Positions 17,857 to 25,989 are shown, numbered from the stretch's first letter. The stretch is 44,801 nucleotides of DNA from Bacillota bacterium (GCA_021324975.1 JAJPIA010000078.1:1-44801); one strand, 5' to 3'. Numbers and translations: made by a program. The notes: generated by a model from the sequence alone, not told the origin.

Positions 17857-18290
17857 CTCAGATCCGCGTCTCGCGGCCGTCGCCGGGCCACGAAGTGGCC
17901 TCGGGCGAACGGGATGTTTGCGAAGATCCGAAACTTGTGGTCGAGGGACACGGCGGCGCAGATCCGTTGGACCAACCGGTTCGTCGCCACGGCAAACGGC
18001 ACGCCGTGGGTTCGACACTGCTCGTGCGCCCGCAGGAGCGCGTGGATGCCGGTGCTGTCGATGTACTGGATCTTCGTGAGATCGACGAGAACCGGCAGGC
18101 CCCGACTCGAAAGTTGGCTGAGCGCGCTGCCGAGTACGTGCGCGTTGGCGAGGTCGATCTCGCCCTGAACGGTGATGAGGCTCACGTCCGGCAGCCGGAA
18201 GACTTTATAGTGGAGACCGTCGGGAAACGACTCGCCGCCGCGCGCACGGGACAGAGGGCGCTCGCGGGGAACCGGGGTCATTGAATCCAT
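17853..18290 (-). CDS. STAS-domain anti-sigma factor antagonist (SpoIIAA/RsbV-like)
   Basis: A 145-aa protein (ATG 18290; ATG 18281 is also possible). The STAS domain spans most of it: VSLITVQGEIDLANAHVLGS, then VLVDLTKIQYIDSTGIHALL with the canonical D-S-T-G loop whose Ser is the phosphorylation site in the family, and a C-terminal helix region. Such proteins bind anti-sigma kinases and release a sigma factor when unphosphorylated. No kinase, phosphatase or sigma gene is in the window. The frame is open to 18407, but that extension covers the likely promoter and leader. Confidence 0.87.
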   Translation of the reverse strand: MDSMTPVPRERPLSRARGGESFPDGLHYKVFRLPDVSLITVQGEIDLANAHVLGSALSQLSSRGLPVLVDLTKIQYIDSTGIHALLRAHEQCRTHGVPFAVATNRLVQRICAAVSLDHKFRIFANIPFARGHFVARRRPRDADLS

Positions 18291-18407
18291 CCGCGGCCCG
18301 CGCGGCCGCACGATCTCGCCTGCTCGATCATCTCCGTGCACTCTCGCGATCGAGATGGGTCGTACGCGCGCCCGCGTACGCCGCGGCTGCGACGCCGAGC
18401 CACGCAC

Positions 18408-18436
18408 ATGCTATGCAATCCCCGCGGTCGCGTCAA
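18408..18436 (-). promoter_or_regulatory. Putative sigma-70-type promoter for the STAS gene
   Basis: On the minus strand TTGACG (18436-18431), a 17-bp spacer and TAGCAT (18413-18408) give a good -35 and a fair -10. The first ATG of the STAS gene is about 118 nt further, leaving a moderate leader. Judged by eye from consensus only. Confidence 0.45.
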
Positions 18437-18502
18437 CAACACGGGGACATGTCCACAGACGGTTCCATACGTCGTCGCCGGCGACCTTGCGAGACACCCC
18501 GT

Positions 18503-18850
18503 CTACCAGATGCGGCCGGCGAGGAACGCCAGCCCGAGGGCGATCATGATGAGCGCGCCCGTGTTGCGGCCGCCCACGTAGTTGGTCGCGAGAAGCGCCA
18601 GGCCAAGGCCGATCAGCACAAGGCCGCCCGTCGACCCACGGCGTCCGCCCGCGGGCGGCACACGGCCCATGGATTCCAAAAATCGCCGCGGCTCGCGCCG
18701 GGCCGTGAGAACCCAGAGCCCGAGTGCGATGAGAATCACGGGCCACCACTGGTCCAGCGCGGGCGGAACATAGCCGAGATTACGGAGCAGGAATACCACG
18801 CCGACGACGATCAGAGCCAGCGGCCACCAGAGACCGCGCCGGTACGCCAT
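18503..18850 (-). CDS. Small membrane protein, LiaF/DUF5668-like transmembrane region
   Basis: A 115-aa protein beginning MAYRRGLWWPLALIVVGVVF, with paired hydrophobic segments of the WWPxILIALG type: LDQWWPVILIALGLWVLTA, LVLIGLGLALLATNYVG and GALIMIALGLAFLAGRIW. Such four-helix modules occur in LiaF-type stress-sensing membrane proteins and as stand-alone small proteins. ATG at 18850 has GGAGGGACGGAG immediately upstream, so the longer frame to 19246 (antisense to the next gene) is not used. Function otherwise unknown. Confidence 0.8.
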   Translation of the reverse strand: MAYRRGLWWPLALIVVGVVFLLRNLGYVPPALDQWWPVILIALGLWVLTARREPRRFLESMGRVPPAGGRRGSTGGLVLIGLGLALLATNYVGGRNTGALIMIALGLAFLAGRIW

Positions 18851-19013
18851 CTCCGTCCCTCCCGTGCGAGGCGGTCGAGTTCGACGCGGGCCGCCGCGCC
18901 GAACGGTCGCGTTGCGGATGCCGAATGCCCCCCTTGTTTCGCGCCGGCCCGGACGATCTCCCGGCGGGAGCGCGAGGATGTAGCGCCCATCATCCCGGCG
19001 AAGTTCTCTTCCC

Positions 19014-20129
19014 ATGAGACGTTGCGTCGTGATTGGAGCCGGCGTGGTCGGGGCGTCGGTCGCGTACCGGCTCGCGGAGGCCGGCGCCGCGGTGACCGTC
19101 CTGGAACGGGATCTACCGGGCGGGGGGACATCCGCAACGAGCTTCTCCTGGACCAACTCGAACAACAAGCCTCCGCGCACGTACCATGATCTGAACGTCG
19201 CGGGCATGCGGGCCCACGCGGCGCTTCGTGCGGAGTTTGGGGACATCCCCTGGTGGCACGGCGGCGGGAGCCTGGAATGGGAGTTTGATGAACCCGAGCG
19301 ACGGGCGCAGCGCGAGCGCGTGGAACGGCTGCGCGCGTGGGGCTACGCGGCCGAATGGATCACGCCGGCGCAGCTACGAGAGATCGAGCCCGACGTGAGC
19401 CTCGACGCGGTCCGCGACGCGCCGATCGCATACTTCCCCGATGAAGGATGGCTGGACCCGGTTGTCTTTGCGCACGCCATGCTCGCGGCGGCCGCCCTCC
19501 ATGGTGCGCGCATCCAAACGGGGGTGCGCGTCACCAACCTGGTGCTCGAGGCCGGCCGGATTGCCGGCGTGGACACGGCGGGTCGCGGCCGGGTCACCGC
19601 CGACATCGTCGTCAACTGCGCCGGCCGGTGGGCAAACGAGGCTGTGCAAGCCACCGAGCTGCATATCCCGCTCGCGCCCACGATCGGGTTTCTCGTCTTT
19701 ACGCCCCCTGTGCCGGGGCGGCTGCGCCGCGTCGTCCGAGCCCCGCAGTGCCATCTCCGCCCGGATGGGGCGGGCCGGCTCATGTTGCATCGAGACGAAA
19801 CGGACGAGGGGCTACCGCGGGACATCCGGCCGGACCCCCGCTCGCCGGAGGCGCTCGACCTGGTGCGCCGCGCGGCCCAGATCCTGCCGGGCATCGCCGG
19901 CGTGCTCCCGGAAGCGGTACGGATCGGATTTCGCCCGTATCCGGCCGATGGCTACTCGGCGGTGGGGCCGATCCCGGGCGTCTCAGGCTACTATATAGTA
20001 GTCACGCACAGCGGCGTCACGCTCGCCCCGTTCCTCGGCCGCGCCGTTGCCGAGGAGTTGATCGGCGGGCGCGACACGCCCGAATTGGCGCCGTTCCGTC
20101 CCAGCCGGTTCTTCAAGTCTGCAGGTTGA
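19014..20129 (+). CDS. FAD-dependent oxidoreductase (DAO family)
   Basis: A 371-aa flavoenzyme with the N-terminal VVIGAGVVGASVAYRLAEAG dinucleotide motif, an SWTNSNNKPPRTYHDLNVAG substrate-side segment, and the C-terminal RPYPADGYSAVGPIPGVSGY / VVTHSGVTLAPFLGR part that closes the FAD site. It belongs to the D-amino-acid oxidase / sarcosine oxidase-like superfamily; the substrate is unknown. It is only distantly like the flavoprotein at 8518. The M20 peptidase gene follows after 56 nt, suggesting joint use on an N-substituted amino acid (inference). Confidence 0.87.
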   Translation: MRRCVVIGAGVVGASVAYRLAEAGAAVTVLERDLPGGGTSATSFSWTNSNNKPPRTYHDLNVAGMRAHAALRAEFGDIPWWHGGGSLEWEFDEPERRAQRERVERLRAWGYAAEWITPAQLREIEPDVSLDAVRDAPIAYFPDEGWLDPVVFAHAMLAAAALHGARIQTGVRVTNLVLEAGRIAGVDTAGRGRVTADIVVNCAGRWANEAVQATELHIPLAPTIGFLVFTPPVPGRLRRVVRAPQCHLRPDGAGRLMLHRDETDEGLPRDIRPDPRSPEALDLVRRAAQILPGIAGVLPEAVRIGFRPYPADGYSAVGPIPGVSGYYIVVTHSGVTLAPFLGRAVAEELIGGRDTPELAPFRPSRFFKSAG

Positions 20130-20185
20130 TTCCCAAGCTCGCGCTGCCCCAAGATGGCCGGCGTCGGCGCTGAGGGGAGCACGTC

Positions 20186-21379
20186 ATGAAGGCCGAGATC
20201 CTCGAGATCCGTGGCGCGATCGAGCGCGACGCACAGGCCATACTGGAGTTCACCCGCGACCTTATCGCCATTCCTTCGGAGAATCCGCCGGGGAAGCACT
20301 ACGGAGACGCAGTCGAAGCACTTGCCGGACAGTTGAAGAAGCTCGGTTTCACGTCGCAGGTTCACGGCGATTGTGTGTTGTCCTTCATCGGCGATGGGGA
20401 CGACCGGACCCTGTACCTGAGCGGGCACTATGACGTGGTGCCCGCGCACGATACCGAGCAGTTCGTCCCTACCGTGAGGGGCAAGAACCTGTTCGGACGG
20501 GGATCGTCGGATATGAAAGGCGCCCTGGCCGCCATGATCTATGCTGCCAAGGCGGTCCGTGACAGCGGGATGAAGCTCGACGGCCGGATCGGCCTGGTAT
20601 TTGTCCCCGACGAGGAAACCGCCGGGCCGCGTGGCTCTCGGTTCCTCGAGCGAGAGGGTCTGCTTGGGCAGGGCGCCGTGGGGATGCTGACGCCAGAGCC
20701 GACCGGAGGAGTCGTCTGGAACGCCAATCGAGGGGCGATCAGCCTGCGGATCACAGCTCGCGGCAAATCCGCGCACGTCGGACGGCAGTTCCAAGGCGTC
20801 AACGCTTTCGAAGGAATGATGCGCTGTGCGGGTCTGTTGGCGGAGCTGAAGCGAGAAGTGGAAGTGCGGACCACAGCGTTCGACGTTCAGCCGTCGCAAG
20901 CCAGGCACTCGATTCTGTTGCTGGGCGGGCACACTGGCGGGGGCGCAAATTTCAACGCGGTTCCCGAGTCGTGCTGGTTTACGGTCGACCGTCGAATCAA
21001 TCCCGAAGAGGATTTCGCCGCGGAAAGGGAGCGGCTGCTGTCACTCATCAAGCTGGCAAGCGACGGGCGGTGCAAGATCGAAGTCGATATCCTTCAGGAG
21101 GGTCTGCCTGCCGGCACGCCTGCGGATACCCCCCTTGGAATTTGCCTTGCCACGAGTATCATGCGGGTGACGGGGGCCGCCCCTCGTTTCGAAATGTGTC
21201 CGGGTCTCTTGGAGACGCGTTTTTACGCGGCGCGCGGCATTCCAGCGTATGCCTACGGACCCGGACTGTTGACGGTGTCGCACGGACCGAACGAGTTCGT
21301 GCCGATCGACAATCTGGTCGACTGCGCATCCGTCTATGCATCAACCGCGCTCGAACTGCTCGGCGTAGAGCGGTCATGA
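20186..21379 (+). CDS. M20 family metallopeptidase (ArgE/DapE-like)
   Basis: A 397-aa zinc amidohydrolase. Metal and catalytic residues are in YLSGHYDVVP, LFGRGSSDMKGALAAMI, VFVPDEETAGPRGS (general-base Glu pair), LTPEPTGG and the late SHGPNEFVPID. The dimerisation domain is seen at GKSAHVGRQFQGVNAFEGMM. The family hydrolyses N-acyl amino acids, succinyl-diaminopimelate or dipeptides; sequence alone does not choose. Its base composition looks somewhat less GC-rich than its neighbours. ATG at 20186 fits; GAGGGGAG lies upstream. The stop overlaps the start of the CoA-transferase remnant (ATGA). Confidence 0.92.
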   Translation: MKAEILEIRGAIERDAQAILEFTRDLIAIPSENPPGKHYGDAVEALAGQLKKLGFTSQVHGDCVLSFIGDGDDRTLYLSGHYDVVPAHDTEQFVPTVRGKNLFGRGSSDMKGALAAMIYAAKAVRDSGMKLDGRIGLVFVPDEETAGPRGSRFLEREGLLGQGAVGMLTPEPTGGVVWNANRGAISLRITARGKSAHVGRQFQGVNAFEGMMRCAGLLAELKREVEVRTTAFDVQPSQARHSILLLGGHTGGGANFNAVPESCWFTVDRRINPEEDFAAERERLLSLIKLASDGRCKIEVDILQEGLPAGTPADTPLGICLATSIMRVTGAAPRFEMCPGLLETRFYAARGIPAYAYGPGLLTVSHGPNEFVPIDNLVDCASVYASTALELLGVERS

Positions 21380-22017
21380 TCGCGGGGCGGTCCGTGTCAG
21401 GGCTCGGCACGCGCATCGACGCCGCGATGGCTGACGCCGTTGTGGCCCTCCTGGGTCCGGATATCGGGCGCGCGTCGATCGAAGGCGCGCCTCCATCTCG
21501 CCCCAACGTCTCCTTCATCCCGCATTACGGTCTCTTTCCGTGCGCCGATGGGCGCTGGATGAGCCTCGGGATTGTCCACGAGGATCACTTCTGGGAGAGG
21601 TTTCTGTCGGGCGGCCGGGCTTGATGATCTTGCCGCGCTCACGTTTTCTGAGCGAGTCGCGCAAGCGGAGCGGGTCGGCGCAGCCCTCCATCAGACGTTC
21701 CTTCGCCGCCCCGCCGCCGAGTGGGAAGGACCCTCACCGCTTCCGGCGTGCCGGTCGCGGCGGTGAACACCCTCAGCGACGTGCTGGAGTCGCCACAATT
21801 CCGCGCGCGCGGCCTGTTCGCCCAGCTCCGCGGAATTTGCTACGTGGCGCAGCCGATGCGCTTCTCAGGTGACACCATCGCACCGGCCGCGGGACCTCCG
21901 GCGCTCGGCGAGCACACGAATGCGATCCTCGCGGAGCTCGAGGCGGCGCAGATGATAGACCCCTCCGTGGCCGACGGGCTCCGCGCCCCCGAAAACCAAC
22001 ATAGAACTTCAGGCTGA
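21376..22017 (+). pseudogene. Truncated, frameshifted family III CoA-transferase (CaiB/BaiF-like)
   Basis: Three readable blocks in family order. Frame 1 (21376-21624) has GLGTRIDAAMADAVVALLG and NVSFIPHYGLFPCADGRWM and stops after FWERFLSGGRA. The next frame (to about 21766) has AAGLDDLAALTFSERVAQ. The first frame resumes from about 21721 with LTASGVPVAAVNTLSDVLES and RARGLFAQLRG. The two shifts compensate each other within roughly 120 bases. The N-terminal half, with the CoA site and the catalytic Asp, is missing. The ATG overlaps the M20 stop, so any product starts there. Sequencing error could explain the shifts, but not the missing half. Confidence 0.75.
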
Positions 22018-22066
22018 GGGGGATCGCCGGCGCGGTAGCGGTCGTCGTTCGCGCAATCGCGCTGAG

Positions 22067-23011
22067 CTAGTGCGGAGCAACGACCGGCGTCTCGAGCACG
22101 CCCAACCCGCTGATCGACACGCGCACCACGTCGCCGGCGCGGAGCCACCGCGGCGGCGTCCTGGCAAATCCGACGCCGCTCGGCGTGCCGGTCGCGATGA
22201 TGTCGCCCGGTTCGAGCGTGAGGGCGCGCGACACGTCCGCGATGAGATAGGCCACCGAAAAGATCATGGTCTGCGTGTCCGCCTCCTGCATGCGCTCGCC
22301 GCTCACCTCGACCGTGAGCGTCAACCGCTGCGGATCGGGGACCTCGTCTCGCGTCACGAGGACCGGGCCAAGCGGCCCGCTGCGGTCGAAGTTCTTGCCG
22401 ATCATCCACTGCGATGTCCGGCGCTGGAAGTCGCGGATCGAGATGTCGTTGAAGATCGTGTACCCGGCCACGTGCTGGAGCGCCCTGCCTTCGTCGACGT
22501 GATAGCCGCTCCGGCCGATCACGACCGCCAGCTCGCCCTCAAAGTCCACCTGCGTGCTGGCTCGCGGCAACACGTACGGTGCGCCGGGCGCAAGCAGGCT
22601 GTGCGGAAACCGGCCGAAGTAGATGGGGATTTCCGGCGGCGCGGCGCCACCCTCCCGCGCGTGCTCGGCGTAGTTGCGGCCCACGCATATGATCTTGGGC
22701 GGCGCGGGCACGGGGGGCAACAGGCGCACCTCGCCACGCGCCCACGCGATGCCGTCCTGCCGCAGCGTCTCCGCGCGCGCCGGATCGGCCAGCGCCGGGC
22801 CGATGGCCGTCACGGTTTCGCGCGCGAGAGCGATGGCGTCGTCCCCGTGCGCCAGCAACCGCCACATCGACGAGGGCAACGCCGCGCCGCGCCGTCCCGC
22901 GGACGCGCGTGCCTCCCGCAGGCGCGAGGCGCGGCCGAGATCGACGACCCAGTCGCCTTGGAGCGCGCCCGCGCGGATCTGCCCGCGCGCGGCGTACGTT
23001 ACGAGCCGCAT
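22067..23011 (-). CDS. Fumarylacetoacetate hydrolase (FAH) family protein
   Basis: A 314-aa protein with an N-terminal subdomain (MRLVTYAARGQIRAGALQGD) and the FAH catalytic core: KIICVGRNYAEHAREGG, VDFEGELAVVIGRSGYHVDE (metal-binding Glu residues), GYTIFNDISIRDFQRR, KNFDRSGPLGP and DIIATGTPSGVGFARTPP. The family cleaves or decarboxylates acylpyruvates and related 2,4-diketo or hydroxymuconate acids using Mg or Mn in the cytoplasm. Its role here could be late aromatic or sugar-acid catabolism. Monocistronic; no partner dehydratase or aldolase is nearby. Confidence 0.92.
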   Translation of the reverse strand: MRLVTYAARGQIRAGALQGDWVVDLGRASRLREARASAGRRGAALPSSMWRLLAHGDDAIALARETVTAIGPALADPARAETLRQDGIAWARGEVRLLPPVPAPPKIICVGRNYAEHAREGGAAPPEIPIYFGRFPHSLLAPGAPYVLPRASTQVDFEGELAVVIGRSGYHVDEGRALQHVAGYTIFNDISIRDFQRRTSQWMIGKNFDRSGPLGPVLVTRDEVPDPQRLTLTVEVSGERMQEADTQTMIFSVAYLIADVSRALTLEPGDIIATGTPSGVGFARTPPRWLRAGDVVRVSISGLGVLETPVVAPH

Positions 23012-23398
23012 CGCTCACCTCCACACAACACAACACCGCCGATCCCTTCGGCGCGGCGCGTTTGGTCCTCCTCCGCACGCGAGCCGATCGGCCTCGGCCC
23101 TGCGACCCGACGACGCGTCCAGCGTTGCTGAGCGCGTCTCGACCTCAAGTACCCGCTTGGGCTTCGACTCTGCTCGATAAGGACAACTCGTCGCCCCCGA
23201 AGCGGGAAGCAAGATCCGATCTCCACGATCACCACCGCGACACACTCGCCGCGTTGGCGGTAGGCGGAGCAGCGTCACGTGACCAGTGCGAATGGTGCTC
23301 CCCCCCTCGGCGGGAGGCCACGCGTGCGGATGTGCTGACGGAGAGTGTTGGAGCAAGGCGGGCGGGCCGGCGGCGCGCCGGCCCACCCGCCGGCTAGC
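23012..23398. other. 387-bp intergenic region
   Basis: Lies between the start of the FAH gene and the end of the 111-aa gene, both on the minus strand. It should carry the FAH promoter, but I find no convincing -35/-10 pair. Its left-hand end contains only scattered GC-rich repeats and its right-hand end holds the strong hairpin at 23357-23391. No supported ORF or RNA gene. Confidence 0.6.
23357..23391 (-). terminator. Strong GC hairpin downstream of the 111-aa gene
   Basis: GGGCCGGCG (23364-23372), loop GCG, CGCCGGCCC (23376-23384) is a perfect 9-bp stem, extended after a single C/A mismatch by GGCGGG/CCCGCC. It begins a few bases after the stop at 23399 on the minus strand. No U-tract follows, so it is a terminator-like or 3'-stabilising structure rather than a proven intrinsic terminator. 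Confidence 0.5.
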
Positions 23399-23734
23399 TC
23401 ACTGTGGATCCTTCATCTCCCGGGCTTGGATGTCTTGCAGATACGCTTCGTTCCGCCGCCTCGCAAACTCCTGGTCCGGCGCCGCCGTCAGCATCTCCAC
23501 CGTCGCGGTCCCGCTGCCTTCCTGCGCCCAGGAGATCTCCACGCGATCACCCTTGCGGCGCTTGGGCGTGGTGGGGAGCATCCGGAGCCGGAACTCGGTA
23601 TCCGGCATCTCCTCAAGGTGAAACACCAAGTATCTCTCGCCGTTGTCCCCCGCGATCTTCGGTTCGTCGGAAATGCGGCCAATCACGTGGTGGGAACGCC
23701 GTCCGCCCCTGCGAAATGCATCGAACAGTCCCAT
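23399..23734 (-). CDS. Uncharacterised protein (111 aa)
   Basis: Starts MGLFDAFRRGGRRSHHVIGR with GGGAGGG placed 6 nt upstream of ATG 23734, so the upstream ATG at 23758 is not used. The middle reads as beta strands (RYLVFHLEEMPDTEFRLRML; GDRVEISWAQEGSGTATVEM), ending in an acidic and basic helix (DQEFARRRNEAYLQDIQARE). No membrane segment. Family not recognised. It lies 60 nt downstream of the small secreted-type gene on the same strand and may be co-transcribed with it. Confidence 0.65.
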   Translation of the reverse strand: MGLFDAFRRGGRRSHHVIGRISDEPKIAGDNGERYLVFHLEEMPDTEFRLRMLPTTPKRRKGDRVEISWAQEGSGTATVEMLTAAPDQEFARRRNEAYLQDIQAREMKDPQ

Positions 23735-23793
23735 ACTAATCCCTCCCACTGGAAACATGCGGCCCGCTCAGGGGCCGTGGGATGCCCTGCCGA

Positions 23794-24126
23794 TCAGGCG
23801 GGCGACGGCGGTGGGAGGGATATTTGCGTGACGCTCGAACGACGCACCGATTGGAGCGCGTCGAGCACCGCGTGGAGGCCAACGTGTGAGCGCGCCCCCG
23901 CTCCAGGGGGGATGCCGGGCCGGTCGAGCGCAGGCGCCGGCCATATACTGACGCTTCCTTCAACGTCCGAGGCTTGGTCGGCAACGACCGCGCGCGCGGG
24001 CGGCAACACGGCTCCTCGGTGCGCCGCCACCCCCACACGCAGCACGCCGGAGCCAAGCACACCGGCCAGGGCCAGCCCCAGGATCGCAAAATTACGCAGC
24101 CGCTTCGCAGCGGCGCCGCCCGTCAT
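23794..24126 (-). CDS. Small uncharacterised membrane-anchored or secreted protein (110 aa)
   Basis: The N-terminus MTGGAAAKRLRNFAILGLAL followed by AGVLGSGVLRVGVAA is a basic region plus one hydrophobic segment, a signal peptide or anchor. The remainder is Pro/Ala/Ser-rich without a recognisable domain. ATG 24126 is preceded by GAGGA. The opposite strand is also open across part of it, so confidence that it is coding is moderate. Confidence 0.45.
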   Translation of the reverse strand: MTGGAAAKRLRNFAILGLALAGVLGSGVLRVGVAAHRGAVLPPARAVVADQASDVEGSVSIWPAPALDRPGIPPGAGARSHVGLHAVLDALQSVRRSSVTQISLPPPSPA

Positions 24127-24411
24127 CACCCGTCCTCAGTCGCGGCGACTGTAGAACGCCTCAGACTCCCCCCGTTTATGTTCAACGCCGGATCGGAAAC
24201 GAAGGTTCCACGCATCTTACACACGCTTGGGGCGCGTTGAGGGTTGTCGAGCATAAAACCGTCCGTGATGGTTGAATATTACATATAAGGACAAGGAGCT
24301 TCAGACGTACGCTGGGGTATTTTGTGGTGGTACGCCGACACAGGCGGAGCAGTGTGAAGGACCGCGCGCCGCGAGCCGACTATTGCAGCCGGTCGAACCG
24401 GAAGCGATCTG

Positions 24412-24448
24412 ACAAAAAGCCGGCGCGGGGCAAGCTACCCCGCGCCGG
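24412..24448 (-). terminator. Rho-independent terminator
   Basis: On the minus strand CCGGCGCGGGG, a 7-nt loop, CCCCGCGCCGG, then CTTTTT. The 11-bp perfect GC stem followed by a T-run is a textbook intrinsic terminator. It lies 30 nt after the stop codon of the 22-codon ORF at 24479-24547, the only minus-strand candidate gene directly upstream. Confidence 0.85.
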
Positions 24449-24478
24449 TCCCAGTCCACCCCTTACAATTGCGTCCGA

Positions 24479-24547
24479 TTAACGGACGATCATATGCCCC
24501 GTCAGGATCAGGAGCCCCGCACCCAGCAACAGCAAGGCCAGTAGCAT
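24479..24547 (-). CDS. Putative 22-aa hydrophobic micro-protein
   Basis: ATG at 24547, TAA at 24481-24479. The peptide begins MLLALLLLGAGLLILTG and ends in HMIVR, a single membrane-spanning helix with a basic C-terminal residue. TAGGGGGG lies at good spacing before the ATG. A small CGTCCG-ATTAA-CGGACG hairpin covers the stop codon, and a strong intrinsic terminator follows 30 nt later. Leu/Ile-rich single-helix peptides of this kind include toxic peptides and small transporter subunits such as KdpF; no partner gene is adjacent. Translation is inferred, not shown. Confidence 0.55.
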   Translation of the reverse strand: MLLALLLLGAGLLILTGHMIVR

Positions 24548-24791
24548 CGTGCACCCCCCTACTCAGTTTTTCCTCTTGTGCGTATTTTCCCCAGAGCAGT
24601 TCTCAACCTATCCGATCGAAAGGATGGCCTGCGCCGCTGGCATTACGATACCTCGCGTCCGCCGTGACGCCGGAATTGCGCGCAACTTGCCTTGAATTCG
24701 CGTGCGGCAACGCGGCCGGCGGACCAGCAATGTCTATGCCGATTTACGCGCAGCCTATTGGCGCGGCCGGGGCAGTACCTCGTCGGGGTAC

Positions 24792-24821
24792 ATGACGCTC
24801 CGATAAGGCGCTTGGTATACT
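24792..24821 (+). promoter_or_regulatory. Putative promoter of the luciferase-like gene
   Basis: ATGACG (24792-24797), 18-bp spacer, TATACT (24816-24821). The -10 is close to consensus and the -35 is partial. The -10 lies inside the TTGGTAT-N8-ATACC element, so a bound regulator would block it. Confidence 0.45.
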
Positions 24822-24831
24822 CAAGAATACC
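24812..24831. promoter_or_regulatory. Candidate operator, site 1 (TTGGTAT-N8-ATACC)
   Basis: Inverted repeat TGGTAT/ATACCA with an 8-bp spacer, 134 bp upstream of the luciferase-like start and overlapping its likely -10. The same half-sites with the same spacing occur at 35558-35577 and, with one half-site change, at 42211-42230. The size and GTATAC-rich half-sites suit a FadR/FCD-type GntR dimer (inference). Confidence 0.55.
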
Positions 24832-24964
24832 AGCAGTTGCGTCGAGGATGGCCACCCCCGACGTGGCCGCCCTCATCGCGACCGGGCGGAGCGCTCCGCC
24901 GCCAGACGAGGGTCCGATCCGAGCGCACAGCGACAGGCCGTCAACGACGGGGGGATCACGAGGC

Positions 24965-25978
24965 ATGGCAATCCGCTTCGGTGCCGGCTTTCCCGGCTGC
25001 CGCGAGGGCACGGCATATCCAGTCGGATTTGTGAGCCCCGAGAACCTGACCACCTTCGCGCGCAGGGCCGAGGAACTCGGCTACTACTCGATCTGGTCCA
25101 ATGATCACCTGACGTCTCGGCAGGGTATCCGCGAGACACAGGCGGGCACTCCGAACTTCTATGAGCCGCTGGTCACCTACGCCAGCCTCGTCAATGTCAC
25201 GGAGCGGCTCCGCTTCATGCTCAGCACGATCGTCGTGCCCCAGCGCGACATCGTGCTCCTCGCGAAGCAGGTGGCCACGCTCGACCGGCTGAGCGGGGGC
25301 CGCGTCATGCTCGGCGTGGGCCTCGGCTCTAACCGGGAGGAATTCGAAGCGCTGCACCCCGCCCACAAACACGTCCACCGCGGCCGGTGGCTCGAAGAAG
25401 GCATCCGGGGTCTCCGCCTCCTCTTCGGGGACGCGCCCGCCAGCCTCCAAGGAGAGTACGTGCAGTTTGCGGGCGTCGAGCTGGCCCCGAAACCGAGCCA
25501 GGCGCCCTTTCCTGTGTACCTCGCGGCGCACAAGCCCGTCGGCCTACAACGGGTCGGCCGTCTGGCCGACGGGCTGATCCTGGCCGGACTCTCACCGGAG
25601 CGAGCCGGTCGGGCCTGGGACGCGGTGAAGGCCGCGGCGGCGGCGCACGGTAGGGATCCAAATGGGTTCAGCCTTCACGTGCAAACGTGGCTGACTTTCG
25701 GCGATGGCCAGCGGGACGCGGAGATCCGCGCCTTGCGCTCTCAACACCTCCGGAGAATGGCGGCGGAGACTCGCCGCTCCGAGGCCGACATCCTGGCCGG
25801 CTACCGTGCCGGCAACCTGCTCGGCACCCCGGCCGAGATCGTGGACCAGATTCGAGCATTTGAGGCCATCGGCGCGACGCACCTCGGCATCGTGTTTGTC
25901 GTGGACACGATGGAGGAGTTGCTGCACGATGTAGACGTCTTTGCGCGGAGCGTCATGCCGGCGTTTGCGGCAGCCTGA
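24965..25978 (+). CDS. LLM-class flavin-dependent oxidoreductase
   Basis: A 337-aa bacterial-luciferase-like TIM-barrel enzyme using reduced FMN or F420. Typical features are SPENLTTFARRAEELGYYS, IWSNDHL, STIVVPQRDIVLLAKQVATL, LSGGRVMLGVGLGSNREEFE and the C-terminal GTPAEIVDQIRAFEAIGATH. ATG 24965 opens the first strand (MAIRFGAGFPG). The Shine-Dalgarno is weak (GAGG close to the ATG, GGGGGA further up). Substrate unknown. The gene converges on the TcuB-like gene and has candidate operator site 1 upstream, linking it to the ALDH/GntR and DUF3830 promoters. Confidence 0.92.
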   Translation: MAIRFGAGFPGCREGTAYPVGFVSPENLTTFARRAEELGYYSIWSNDHLTSRQGIRETQAGTPNFYEPLVTYASLVNVTERLRFMLSTIVVPQRDIVLLAKQVATLDRLSGGRVMLGVGLGSNREEFEALHPAHKHVHRGRWLEEGIRGLRLLFGDAPASLQGEYVQFAGVELAPKPSQAPFPVYLAAHKPVGLQRVGRLADGLILAGLSPERAGRAWDAVKAAAAAHGRDPNGFSLHVQTWLTFGDGQRDAEIRALRSQHLRRMAAETRRSEADILAGYRAGNLLGTPAEIVDQIRAFEAIGATHLGIVFVVDTMEELLHDVDVFARSVMPAFAAA

Positions 25979-25989
25979 ACAACATGCAC

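Larger units (their letters stand above)
24548..24964. other. 417-bp divergent intergenic region
   Basis: Separates the micro-ORF (minus) from the luciferase-like gene (plus). It contains an AT-richer segment with TTGAGA and AAAATA upstream of the micro-ORF and the TTGGTAT-N8-ATACC element with an overlapping TATACT before the plus-strand gene. The luciferase frame stays open upstream of 24965, but the start at 24965 fits the family N-terminus. Nothing else is supported. Confidence 0.55.

Noticed and set aside
24237-24310. AT-rich stretch with ATATAAGG and AAGGAG as promoter plus ribosome site of a plus-strand gene
   Set aside because: No ATG or GTG with an open frame follows at usable distance.
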